Under the pieces are notes generated by a model. That model had not been told where the DNA came from, did not search any database, and saw nothing but the letters and a program-made list of their open reading frames with translations. The translations under genes were made by a program, and so were the position numbers. Shown here in pieces: positions 34,321 to 42,269 of a stretch of DNA of 58,225 nucleotides (positions are counted from its first letter, which is position 1; every line of letters begins with the position of its first letter). The DNA lies in NCBI RefSeq assembly GCF_900608595.1, contig NZ_UWYY01000032.1, positions 1 to 58,225 of the forward strand, read 5' to 3'. The stretch comes from Promicromonospora panici. Its GTDB lineage: Bacteria > Actinomycetota > Actinomycetes > Actinomycetales > Cellulomonadaceae.

Positions 34321-35301
34321 ATGTCGCCCACAGGGAAGCTCAAGCTCATCGATCGCGTGACAGCGATCAACTGGAACCGCCTCGAGGACGAGAAGGACGC
34401 CGAGGTCTGGGACCGCCTCGTCGGCAACTTCTGGCTGCCCGAGAAGGTTCCGGTCTCCAACGACATCCAGTCGTGGAACACCCTCTCGGCGCACGAGAAG
34501 ACCATGACCTCGCGGGTGTTCACCGGGCTGACCCTGCTGGACACCATCCAGGGCACGGTCGGCGCGGTGTCGCTGATCCCGGACGCGCTCACTCCGCACG
34601 AGGAGGCGGTGTACACCAACATCGCCTTCATGGAGAGCGTGCACGCGAAGAGCTACTCCTCGATCTTCTCCACGCTGCTGTCGACGCCGGAGATCGACGA
34701 CGCCTTCGAGTGGTCCGAGAACAACGCGAACCTGCAGAAGAAGGCGGAGATCGTCCTCGACTACTACCGGGGCGACGACCCGCTGAAGCGCAAGGTCGCC
34801 TCGACGATGCTCGAGTCGTTCCTGTTCTACTCGGGCTTCTACGCGCCGATGTACTGGTCCTCGCGGGCGAAGCTCACGAACACGGCCGACCTGATCCGCC
34901 TGATCATCCGTGACGAGGCGGTGCACGGGTACTACATCGGCTACAAGTACCAGAAGGGCCTCGCGCAGCTGACGCAGGCCGAGCAGGACGACCTCAAGGC
35001 GTACACGTTCGACCTGCTCTTCGAGCTGTACGAGAACGAGGTGGAGTACACCGACTCGCTGTACGGCGAGCTGGGACTGACCGAGGACGTCAAGAAGTTC
35101 CTGCGGTACAACGGCAACAAGGCCCTGATGAATCTGGGCTACGAGGCGTTGTTCCCCAAGGAGGACACCGACGTCAACCCGGCCATCCTCGCGGCCCTGT
35201 CGCCGAACGCGGACGAGAACCACGACTTCTTCTCGGGGTCCGGCTCGTCGTACGTGATCGGCAAGGCCGTGGAGACCGAGGACGACGACTGGGATTTCTG
35301 A
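34321..35301 (+). CDS. nrdF: Class Ib ribonucleotide reductase beta (radical) subunit
   Basis: 326 residues, ferritin-like helical protein holding the dinuclear Mn/Fe site and tyrosyl radical. Recognisable blocks are NFWLPEKVPVSNDIQSW, NIAFMESVHAKSYSSIF and IIRDEAVHGYYIGYKYQ, which carry the Glu/His metal ligands. The acidic C-terminal tail (ETEDDDWDF) is the docking peptide for NrdE. It lies 90 bp after nrdE, with GGAAGAAGAACGAAG before the ATG, and ends the operon at a strong terminator. Confidence 0.97.
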   Translation: MSPTGKLKLIDRVTAINWNRLEDEKDAEVWDRLVGNFWLPEKVPVSNDIQSWNTLSAHEKTMTSRVFTGLTLLDTIQGTVGAVSLIPDALTPHEEAVYTNIAFMESVHAKSYSSIFSTLLSTPEIDDAFEWSENNANLQKKAEIVLDYYRGDDPLKRKVASTMLESFLFYSGFYAPMYWSSRAKLTNTADLIRLIIRDEAVHGYYIGYKYQKGLAQLTQAEQDDLKAYTFDLLFELYENEVEYTDSLYGELGLTEDVKKFLRYNGNKALMNLGYEALFPKEDTDVNPAILAALSPNADENHDFFSGSGSSYVIGKAVETEDDDWDF

Positions 35302-35338
35302 CACCACGTCGGGAGCCCGTCGCGCATAGCGGCTGATC

Positions 35339-35378
35339 AGAGGCCCGGAACCGCAGATTCCTGCGGTTCCGGGCCTCT
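35339..35378 (+). terminator. Intrinsic terminator of nrdHIEF
   Basis: An 18-bp stem (AGAGGCCCGGAACCGCAG and its complement) with an ATTC loop is followed by TTT, 38 bp after the nrdF stop. It is the clearest intrinsic terminator in the window. The accessory island begins just behind it. Confidence 0.92.
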
Positions 35379-35439
35379 TTGCGTGCCGACTCTCCATGGA
35401 CACAGGAGGTCGGAGATGGACGGAAGCACCCATTCAGTG

Positions 35440-35627
35440 CGGCACGGGGGTGGCACGCGCACACCTGTCATGTGCCGATCAGAGGTGCCAGCACGCGGAA
35501 TCTGTGGGTGGCATGCCTGGTCGGTCGTGCCAGAGCGTGCCACGAACGAGCCGATGAGAGTGCGGAGAACGCTGGAATCTAGCGGATCTGGGCGCTCTCG
35601 GCGGGCGGGTGGCACGAGATGGCACGG
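35440..35627. repeat. Cluster of TGGCAC / GTGCCA sites before an integrase
   Basis: The word TGGCAC or its complement GTGCCA, often as GGTGGCACG, occurs six times within about 180 bp (near 35451, 35485, 35526, 35536, 35610 and 35621), with relatives GCGGCACGG, GTGGCATGCC and GTGCCGATC. Such direct and inverted short repeats next to a tyrosine integrase gene are typical arm-type binding sites of an attachment region. I infer that this is one end (attL or attR) of an integrated element. No tRNA gene or obvious core duplication is visible. Confidence 0.55.
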
Positions 35628-35666
35628 CAGTCCACCAGCGTCCATCCGAGAGCAGGTGAGGGCACG

Positions 35667-36575
35667 ATGAGCACGACGAGACGAGAGGGATGGGGGAGTC
35701 TGCGTAAGCTCCCTTCCGGCCGATGGCAGGCGCGGTACCCAGCGCCGGGCGGAAAGACCTACCCCGCCAGGACTGAGGATGACAAGCCGCTCACCTTCGC
35801 GACGAAGACGGACGCCCGCGAGTGGCTGTCCGAGATGCACACCACGATTGCGCGTGGTCAGTGGGAGCCACCGGCAGCGATAGCCAAGCGTCGGCGGGCG
35901 GAGGCTGCTGCGGCACAGGCGAAGTCGCTTGAGTTCAGTGCATACGCAGCGCACTGGCTCGAGAAGATCAGAACGGAGCCCACTCGGAGCGGTCGGAAGC
36001 GGGCGGCGTCGACTATCCGTTCCTATAAGGGAAAGGTCGACGGCTACCTCGTACCCGAGTTCGGAGACCAGCTGGTTCGTGCGATCGACGAGGAGGCTGT
36101 CCGCAAGTTGACCGTCAGGCTGGACTCCATCCCGTCGGTTTTGCATACGAAGGCGGAGTACAACGGTGTGACGCGGCCAGTGCTCGTCGTGCTCATGATG
36201 ATCCTGCGGCAGGCCGTGCGGGACGGCGTGATCACGGAGATGCCAGACATCAAGATCCCCGGGCAGAAGCCGGTGCGGCACGACGCTGACCACGACCCGG
36301 GTGATGACGTCGCTGAGCCCGAGCAGGTCGAGGCGCTCTACGAAGCGACCCCAGACCTCTGGCGGATCATGGTGCTGCTCGCTGCCTGGTGCCAACTGCG
36401 CCGTGGGGAGGCGCTGGGATTGCAGCGCCGTGACATCGAGTGGCACGACGACGGAACCGCGACCCTGCACGTCCGCCGGCAGATGAATGCCAACACTGGC
36501 GACTACTCCGACCCCAAGAGCGATGCCGGCAAAGGTCGATGAGCGTTCCGAAGATTGCTGCTGTGGTCCTGCATT
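35667..36575 (+). pseudogene. Tyrosine-type phage integrase, frameshifted and truncated
   Basis: The frame from ATG 35667 begins like actinophage integrases (GWGSLRKLPSGRWQARYPAPGG, shown only in part: WGSLRKLPSGRWQARY), continues with a SAM-like core-binding domain (about residues 85-185), and enters the catalytic domain with the first catalytic Arg in CQLRRGEALGL. At about 36531 it hits a stop, while the next frame continues SMSVPKIAAVVL, the expected following strand, so one base has been lost or gained. About 15 residues later the homology ends, so the HxxR and Tyr boxes are gone. The protein is inactive. It marks an old integration event next to nrdF. Confidence 0.85.
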
Positions 36576-36639
36576 TCGTATTCGATGCCACATGGCTATG
36601 GGCGGTCGGACCTGTCGCTGTGATCGCTACGGGCCGCCT

Positions 36640-36865
36640 CACCACGCCCAGCAACGTCTTTCCCTGGAAGAAGACCACTCTGCGCCCACAAGCCCTGCGC
36701 GAGGACCGCATCCTGGCCGAGGCACACGCCAACGGCGGCGACCTACGGGCCTTGTGCGACCTGTTCGGCCTCAGCATCGAGGCCGCCGGGCGCTACACCC
36801 TGACCGTCGGTGACCGCACGGGCACTCCCAGCCCGGCACCTGCTCGCCCCCGTAGCCGCCCCTGA
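36640..36865 (+). pseudogene. C-terminal fragment of another integrase-like protein
   Basis: A frame in continuity with the junction reads LREDRILAEAHANGGDLRAL followed by CDLFGLSIEAAGRYTLTV and a stop. This resembles the tail found at the end of many actinobacterial site-specific recombinases. It is fused to the truncated integrase by a rearrangement at about 36580-36640. It has no start of its own. The recombinase assignment is moderate. Confidence 0.45.
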
Positions 36866-36874
36866 CCGGGTGCT

Positions 36875-37903
36875 TCATGCCTCCCACTGGGAGAGAACGT
36901 GTTCGCGCAGTATCTGCGCGAACCGTTCCGGGTCGGCAAACTCGACGAGGTGGCCGGCGTGCTCGACCGTGACGAGCTCTACTCGCGGAGCGTCCAGGAG
37001 GGGCAGGAGGTTCGCCACCGCACTGACGGGGTTGACGAGGTCGCGTTCCCCGTGGACGAGCAGTAGCGGGACCTCGTACCGTCCGGAGAGGTCCGGGTCG
37101 CGCAGATCCGGATACAAAACGTCGCGCGCCAGGCCCATGCTCTTGTCGATGGCGCGGATGTCGGCCATCGAGTAGTCCGGGGTGTACATGAGCGCCGGCA
37201 GCATCAAGTCGTAGACCATGTCCGGTACGCCCACGCTCGCAGAGATGGCGTGCTTGCTGACCTCTTCGGCTTGCGCCGCAGTCCACGCACGCGGGTCGGG
37301 GCCCAGCGCGTCGAGGGCGGCAACACTGCCGCGCTTGCCGCCCCGGTCAAGCGCGGCTCGCGTCTGGCGCCATGAGTCGGCCCGGCTCCCTACTCCGACC
37401 TGGTTCGCGGCGACGTACTGCGCGAACAGCTGCGGCTCGGCGCGCACCATTCGAGACGCGATGACGCTCCCGACCGAGCTGCCCATCAGGATGATCCGGT
37501 GATGACCGAGCTCGCGGGTGATCCAGCGGGCCAGCTGTATCCCGTCGTCGACCAGGCGGTCCACCGTCAGCGCGGGATCTGGGCCGTTGCGGACGAAGGT
37601 CCTGCCTGCGCCGCGCTGGTCCCACTGCACGACGGTGACGACCTGCTCCCACGACGACAGCAACGGGTTGAACGGGATGTATGGTGACGCCGGACCGCCA
37701 TGGACGACGAGCAGCATTGGGTTGCGCCGGTCGTGGCCGCGTACGGTGATCCACTGCTCGATCCCGCCCAGGCGGACCCACTGCTGCCGGTTGACGCCCG
37801 CCTCCGGTACCGCAGCCAACGTGCGCGCGTTCCGACGGCGCTGCCACGGGCGGCGCAGCATCGTGACGAACGGTGCGAGGGCCCGCCAGGGCGCCCTGCT
37901 CAT
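36875..37903 (-). CDS. Alpha/beta hydrolase, proline-iminopeptidase-like
   Basis: 342 residues. The oxyanion motif HGGPASPY and the WDQRGAGRTF motif are those of the prolyl aminopeptidase group. The nucleophile elbow GSSVG places Ser143, the acid is Asp in HGERDLVNP, and the His is in VEHAGHLVEF. A basic N-terminal stretch (MLRRPWQRRRN) of about 30 residues precedes the fold. It is translationally linked with the MarR-type regulator upstream (stop and start share a base), so the regulator probably controls it. The substrate is unknown. Confidence 0.88.
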   Translation of the reverse strand: MSRAPWRALAPFVTMLRRPWQRRRNARTLAAVPEAGVNRQQWVRLGGIEQWITVRGHDRRNPMLLVVHGGPASPYIPFNPLLSSWEQVVTVVQWDQRGAGRTFVRNGPDPALTVDRLVDDGIQLARWITRELGHHRIILMGSSVGSVIASRMVRAEPQLFAQYVAANQVGVGSRADSWRQTRAALDRGGKRGSVAALDALGPDPRAWTAAQAEEVSKHAISASVGVPDMVYDLMLPALMYTPDYSMADIRAIDKSMGLARDVLYPDLRDPDLSGRYEVPLLLVHGERDLVNPVSAVANLLPLLDAPRVELVTVEHAGHLVEFADPERFAQILREHVLSQWEA

Positions 37904-38313
37904 CAGGCCACCCCCAAACCGGTCGCCAACCGGTGCAGCTGTGCGCCGAGCTCATCGTCGTCCACCCCGGTTCGGCGGATGACGTCGTCGAACATCGGGC
38001 CCAGCAGCAAGCGGCTCGCGACGACGAGCCGACGCCCCTCGTCCGTGACCAGAACCTGCCGCTCGCGACCGCTCGCGGACTCGAACCTGACAAGGCCGCG
38101 GTCGGCAAGCTCCCGCATCATCGCGCTGATCGCAGGTTCGGTGTGGCCAAGGCGCGAGGCGAGTTCCCGTTGGTTCAACGGTCCTTCGCTCTCGACCACC
38201 AGGAGGACGATCGCGCGCCGGTGCGAGATATCGAGCTCCTCGCGGAGCACCCGGTCCGCGGCGCGATCCATCTGGTGGACGATCCGGTGTAACAAGAGGG
38301 GTATGTCGTACAC
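37903..38313 (-). CDS. MarR-family transcriptional regulator
   Basis: 136 residues from a GTG at 38313; longer versions would run through the operator. The winged helix is clear: LNQRELASRLGHTEPAISAM as recognition region and the wing FESASGRERQVLVTDEGR. MarR proteins are dimers released from DNA by small phenolic or hydrophobic ligands. A TTAAGATCTTAA palindrome sits directly upstream of its start. It forms an operon with the hydrolase that follows. Confidence 0.9.
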   Translation of the reverse strand: MYDIPLLLHRIVHQMDRAADRVLREELDISHRRAIVLLVVESEGPLNQRELASRLGHTEPAISAMMRELADRGLVRFESASGRERQVLVTDEGRRLVVASRLLLGPMFDDVIRRTGVDDDELGAQLHRLATGLGVA

Positions 38314-38315
38314 AG

Positions 38316-38327
38316 TTAAGATCTTAA
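38316..38327. promoter_or_regulatory. Probable MarR operator
   Basis: TTAAGATCTTAA is a perfect 12-bp dyad, AT-rich in a GC-rich setting, three bases before the marR start codon. Its position implies autoregulation and a leaderless or very short transcript. Confidence 0.7.
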
Positions 38328-38418
38328 GTTCGCGGTGGGCCCGTGTCAACGTGGGTTCGGCAACGAGCACGCGGCAGCGGTTCAATCGAGGAATCGGGTG
38401 CTCTCGCAGGAGTTGACC

Positions 38419-38452
38419 CCTTCCGGCCGGTGCCCAGGCACCGGCCGGAAGG
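38419..38452. repeat. Inverted repeat with 16-bp arms
   Basis: CCTTCCGGCCGGTGCC pairs with GGCACCGGCCGGAAGG with only CA between. It stands just before the Tn3 transposase fragment and may be a terminator or a scar of the transposon boundary. The remaining stretch 38328-38418 shows nothing recognisable. Confidence 0.6.
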
Positions 38453-38455
38453 AAC

Positions 38456-38686
38456 TCGGCCAACGAGGTCGTGTTCTACGGCAAGGATGGCAAGCTCACC
38501 GGCTCTGGTCGGGAGCATGTCGAGGTGTGCATGCTCGCACGGGTTCTGGCCGATCCGAAGTGGGCGAAGAGGCTGACCGAGGAGGACCGCCGCGGGTTGA
38601 ACGCGCTGTTCTGGAGCAATGTGAACCCCTACGGCCGGTTTCATCTGGACATGGACATCCGCCTGGACCTCGACCTCGCCCCGTAG
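38456..38686 (+). pseudogene. Tn3-family transposase, C-terminal fragment
   Basis: The frame reads ANEVVFYGKDGKLTGSGREH, then VLADPKWAKRLTEEDRRGLNAL and FWSNVNPYGRFHLDMD before the stop (given in pieces). The LT-EDRR-L--LFW---NPYG--LDM pattern is the end of Tn3-family transposases. The N-terminal 850 or more residues are missing and the piece itself seems internally shortened (SGREH runs directly into a later helix). No 38-bp Tn3 terminal repeat was recognised. Confidence 0.75.
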
Positions 38687-38734
38687 ACATGCTCCTCACG
38701 GTCGGCGGCGGGTCCGCGACATCGCGCGCTGCGG

Positions 38735-39664
38735 CTACGGGAGCATCAGGACGGCCTTGCCGCGGAAGGAGCGTGCCGCGAGACCCGCGAACGCCTCGGC
38801 GGTGTGTTCCCACGGGGCGCGCAGCCCGATGTGCGGGACCAGGCGGCCGTCCGCGATCAGGCCGACGAGAATCGCCAGGTCCTCCCCCTTGGCCGCGTCG
38901 GGGATCGGGCTCACCAGGCCCATCAGCTTGCTGTTCGGTGCGTATCCGGCGAAGTCGAGGATGCGGACCTCGGCGGGCCCGCCGATGTTGCCGTACAGCA
39001 CGGTCGTCGCACCGGGCGCCATGCGGTGCATCACCTGGGGCAGGAGCGGTCCGCCGATGCCGTCGAGCGCGAGGTGGAACGGGCCGGGCGTCGGCGTCTC
39101 CGGGGCGAGGGAGGTCACGACGTGGTGAACGCCCAGCGACAGCATCTCCTCCGCCCGCTCCGGCCGCGTGACGTGGGCGGTCACCCGAGCGCCCGAGGCG
39201 ACCGCGAGCTGCACCGCGAACTGGCCGACGCCGCCGCTCGCCCCCGTGACCAACACGTCGCGGCCGAGGAGCGCGCCGCCCACGCGCAGCGCCCGCAGCG
39301 CGGTGAGCCCCGCCACCGGTAGCGTCGCGGCCTGCTCGAAGGACACGGCGGCGGGCAACACGGCGGCGCGGTGGGGGGCGATCGGGATGCGCTCGCACCA
39401 GCCCTCCCAGTCCAGGTACGCCACGACGCGCTCGCCTTCGCGCGGACCGCTGCCGTCGGCCGCCGCCCGGACCACTACACCGGCGGTGTCCTGGCCAGGC
39501 CGCCAGCCGTTCGGCCTGCGCCGGATGAGGTTGGCCTCGTCGTGGTTGATGGCGAAGGCACGCACCTCGACCAGGGCTTCGTTGGGTGCCGGGGTGGGCT
39601 CGGGCAGGTCGTCGGTCAGCCGGAGCCCACCGGGCGCCATGGGGTCGGTGATGAAACCGCGCAT
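38735..39664 (-). CDS. Zinc-independent MDR (quinone-oxidoreductase-like) dehydrogenase
   Basis: 309 residues. A GroES-like N-terminal domain (EVRAFAINHDEANLIRRRP) is followed by a Rossmann fold with the VTGASGGVGQFAVQLA nucleotide loop. The Cys/His zinc ligands of classical alcohol dehydrogenases are absent, so it belongs with NADPH quinone reductases. It lies 4 bp after a DHA2 efflux gene on the same strand. Together with the divergent ArsR-type regulator this looks like a detoxification unit: reduction plus export. The substrate is unknown. Confidence 0.88.
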   Translation of the reverse strand: MRGFITDPMAPGGLRLTDDLPEPTPAPNEALVEVRAFAINHDEANLIRRRPNGWRPGQDTAGVVVRAAADGSGPREGERVVAYLDWEGWCERIPIAPHRAAVLPAAVSFEQAATLPVAGLTALRALRVGGALLGRDVLVTGASGGVGQFAVQLAVASGARVTAHVTRPERAEEMLSLGVHHVVTSLAPETPTPGPFHLALDGIGGPLLPQVMHRMAPGATTVLYGNIGGPAEVRILDFAGYAPNSKLMGLVSPIPDAAKGEDLAILVGLIADGRLVPHIGLRAPWEHTAEAFAGLAARSFRGKAVLMLP

Positions 39665-39668
39665 GGGT

Positions 39669-41120
39669 TCACGCCTTCGTGGGGACCACGTAGCCGGAAG
39701 GCGTTTCGCGTTTCGCCTCGGACGCGGCCCGGATCAGCACCGTGACCAGGGCCGTCATCACCAGGATGATGCCGAGGGCTACCCAGGCGGCCAGTTCGGC
39801 GGCGGAGGCGTAGGTGGCACGGCCCGGGTGGTCGCCAAGCTTGGCGAAGAAGATGGCACCCAGGACGGCCACACCGGTCACGCTGGCGAACTGCTGTGTG
39901 GTGGAGAGCATGCCCGACGCGATACCGGCCTGGGCGGGCTTGACACCGGCCATCGGTGCGCCGATCAGGGACGGCAGGATGAGCCCGTTGCCGATGCCCA
40001 TCAGGGCGGTGGAAACCAACAGCACGGCCTGGGAGATCCCACCGCCCTGGGCCTGTAGGCCGAGCGCCGCGATCAGGACGCTGACCGCGGTGACCAGCGA
40101 GCCGATGGTCAACACCCGCAGACCGTGCTTGGCGACCAGGCTCTTGCCTGACAGGGAGGTGACCATCGCGAGCACCGCGGTGGGCGCGAAGATCAGGCCC
40201 GCGTGCAGCGCGCTGAACTGGAGCCCGGACTGCAACAGCAGACTGAGGCAGAACAGGTAGCTGGTGAAGTAGGCCATGAACGCCGCGTTGATGGCAAGCC
40301 CGGCGTTGAAGACCTTGCTGCGGAACAGCGCCAGATCCAGCAGCGGCTGACCGCCCGTGCGTGCCACCCGCCGTTCCCACAGCAGTGCGGCGGTCATCAC
40401 CGGGACCGAGGCCACGAGCAGGACCCACGCCCACGCCGGCCAGCCCGTCTGGCGGCCCAGGACCAGCGGCACCAGCGCCAGCGCCAGCGAACCGGAAATG
40501 CCGAGGACACCGATGCCGTCCAGACCCGGCCGCCGTCCCGACGTAGTACTGGGCAGCAGGCGCGACGCGAAGGCGAGGACGACGACGCAGACCGGGACAT
40601 TGACGAAGAAGATCACCCGCCAACCCAGGCCGAACAGGTTGGACTCCAACAGCAGGCCGCCCAGGACCTGGCCGCAGATACCGCTCAGGCCGCCGGTCAC
40701 GCCAAACCAGGCCAGCGCGCGCGGACGCTGTTCGGGCGCGAACGTAGCCATGATCAGGGCGAGCACCTGCGGCACCATGGCGGCCGCCGTCAGACCCTGC
40801 AACATCCGGAAGATCACCAGCTCCGTCGAGTTCTGCGCGAGGCCGCACAGCACGGAGGCGACGGTGAAGCTCGTCATGCCGAGCAGGAACATGCGCCGGT
40901 AGCCGAACAGATCGCCCATGCGCCCGCCGAGCACGAGTCCGGCCGCGTACGTGAAGACGTATCCGCCGACGACCAACTCCAGGGCCGCCTCACCGGCGCC
41001 GAGGTCCGCCTGCAGCGACGGGATCGTCACGTTCACGACGTTGCCGTCGAAGCCGTACATGAAAAAGGCGGCCAGGATCACCGGCAGCATCAGCCATCGT
41101 CGGTCGTTGACCAGGCTCAT
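39669..41120 (-). CDS. MFS efflux transporter, DHA2 (14-helix) type
   Basis: 483 residues with 14 hydrophobic segments. Motif A (GGRMGDLFGYRRMFLLG) follows the second helix, and FGVTGGLSGICGQVLGGLL is motif C, the antiporter signature. DHA2 proteins expel drugs or antibiotics using protons. The ATG has GGGGAGCGGG upstream. It is first in a two-gene unit with the MDR oxidoreductase and faces arsR across a 74-bp gap full of TCGAACGTCGAA-like repeats. Confidence 0.92.
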   Translation of the reverse strand: MSLVNDRRWLMLPVILAAFFMYGFDGNVVNVTIPSLQADLGAGEAALELVVGGYVFTYAAGLVLGGRMGDLFGYRRMFLLGMTSFTVASVLCGLAQNSTELVIFRMLQGLTAAAMVPQVLALIMATFAPEQRPRALAWFGVTGGLSGICGQVLGGLLLESNLFGLGWRVIFFVNVPVCVVVLAFASRLLPSTTSGRRPGLDGIGVLGISGSLALALVPLVLGRQTGWPAWAWVLLVASVPVMTAALLWERRVARTGGQPLLDLALFRSKVFNAGLAINAAFMAYFTSYLFCLSLLLQSGLQFSALHAGLIFAPTAVLAMVTSLSGKSLVAKHGLRVLTIGSLVTAVSVLIAALGLQAQGGGISQAVLLVSTALMGIGNGLILPSLIGAPMAGVKPAQAGIASGMLSTTQQFASVTGVAVLGAIFFAKLGDHPGRATYASAAELAAWVALGIILVMTALVTVLIRAASEAKRETPSGYVVPTKA

Positions 41121-41148
41121 CCCGCTCCCCGTATGTCGATAACCATCG

Positions 41149-41189
41149 AACGTCGAAGACCATCGAACAGTATCACGAGGTTCGACGTT
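41149..41189. promoter_or_regulatory. Inverted repeat between the MFS gene and arsR
   Basis: AACGTCGAA (41149-41157) is matched by its complement TTCGACGTT (41181-41189), with a further ACCATCGAAC half-site between them. The repeats sit where both divergent promoters must be, so they are the likely ArsR-type binding site. Confidence 0.65.
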
Positions 41190-41194
41190 GGCCT

Positions 41195-41539
41195 ATGATC
41201 GAAGGCGTGAGCGTCCTGATGGAGCAAGTTCACCCGCCCGTTACGGACCTGCGGTTGTCCAAGATCCTCGCCGCACTGGCCGACCCCGGGCGCCTGGCGA
41301 CCGTCCGGACACTGGCACAGAAGGGCGAATCCCCGTGCACCCGGCTGCAACAGGACGCCGGACTCCAGATCAGCAGATCCACGTTCTCGCATCACCAGAA
41401 GGTGCTCCGGGAAGCCGGGATCCTCCTAGTGCGCGTCCGCGGGGCGGAGCGAATCCTGTCGCTGCGCCGGGACGACCTCGACTCGCGTTTCCCTGGACTG
41501 CTGGACCTCGTCCTCAATACCCCAGAGAAGCTGATCTGA
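41195..41539 (+). CDS. ArsR/SmtB-family winged-helix regulator
   Basis: 114 residues. KILAALADPGRLATVRTLAQ is the usual first helix pair and ISRSTFSHHQKVLREAGIL the recognition helix of ArsR-type repressors. No Cys ligand motif (ELCVCDL-like) is present, so it probably does not sense metal. It is divergent from the DHA2/MDR unit and likely represses it. The start could also be the ATG at 41219. It ends with no gap against the convergent tetR gene. Confidence 0.88.
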   Translation: MIEGVSVLMEQVHPPVTDLRLSKILAALADPGRLATVRTLAQKGESPCTRLQQDAGLQISRSTFSHHQKVLREAGILLVRVRGAERILSLRRDDLDSRFPGLLDLVLNTPEKLI

Positions 41540-42202
41540 TCAGAACGGATCTGGCGCGGGTGATCGACTCGATCCCGTCGAACTGAACGCCTGCAGGAAG
41601 GTGTGGACGGCGGCCTGTGCCACGGCGCGTAGCTCGGTGGTGGGGACGCGGCGGCTGCCGAGGCGGGCTCGCTTGTCGATCGGGCCGGCCAGCAGGGCGA
41701 TGAACTGCTCGGCCGCCAGCAGTGGGTCCGGTGTGTGCAGGCGGCCGGTGACGGTGATGCGGGCGAGCCGGTCGGCAAGGGCGTCGGTGACGCGGTCGGC
41801 CGTGCGGGTGTGGACGATGTCGAGCAGGTCGGGGAACTGGTTGATCTCCGCCGAGAGCAGTCGGCGCAGCGCCCATGACCGGTCGTCGCAGTAGCACTGG
41901 AGCAGGTGCAGGCCCACGCCTTCCAGGGTGGCGCGGAGGTCGTCGCCGCGGTCGGTGAGCGCCTCGACCGCGGCCAGGTTCGCGGCCAGCGCTTGGTCGG
42001 CCGAGGCGGCGATGGCCTCGCGGAGCAGGTTCTCCTTGTCGTGGAAGTGGCTGTACACGGTGGCCTTGGCCACGTCGGCCTCGGCCGCGATCACGTCCAC
42101 GCCGGCCCGTGCGTACCCCTCTCGTGCGAACACGGTGAACGCGGCGTCCAGGATCGCCTGCCGTTTGTCGATTCGCCCACGCGCCGCGACAGCTCCACTC
42201 AT
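41540..42202 (-). CDS. TetR-family transcriptional repressor
   Basis: 220 residues. The N-terminal HTH reads AILDAAFTVFAREGY ... VIAAEADVAKATVYSHFHDK, the classic TetR sequence; the C-terminal part is the ligand-binding helical domain. It is divergent from the second DHA2 transporter with two near-palindromic 14-mers between, and so probably controls both itself and that operon. It is tail to tail with arsR. Confidence 0.92.
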   Translation of the reverse strand: MSGAVAARGRIDKRQAILDAAFTVFAREGYARAGVDVIAAEADVAKATVYSHFHDKENLLREAIAASADQALAANLAAVEALTDRGDDLRATLEGVGLHLLQCYCDDRSWALRRLLSAEINQFPDLLDIVHTRTADRVTDALADRLARITVTGRLHTPDPLLAAEQFIALLAGPIDKRARLGSRRVPTTELRAVAQAAVHTFLQAFSSTGSSRSPAPDPF

Positions 42203-42233
42203 GTCTTAAGCATACCCGCCTGACTGACAAACT

Positions 42234-42269
42234 AGACTCATCAGTCTGGTAGAACAGTCTCATGAGTCT
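42234..42269. promoter_or_regulatory. Two TetR-type operator-like 14-mers
   Basis: AGACTCATCAGTCT (42234-42247) and AGTCTCATGAGTCT (42256-42269) are each one base off a perfect dyad, with centres 22 bp apart. The second covers the start codon of the efflux gene at 42262, suggesting a leaderless or near-leaderless transcript blocked by the repressor. Confidence 0.7.

Noticed and set aside
35440..35627. CRISPR array
   Set aside because: The TGGCAC repeats are only 6-9 bp, in both orientations and irregularly spaced; they fit integrase arm sites, not CRISPR repeats.
41195..41539. Metal-sensing ArsR repressor
   Set aside because: No cysteine metal-binding motif is seen near the recognition helix, and the neighbours are a drug pump and an oxidoreductase.
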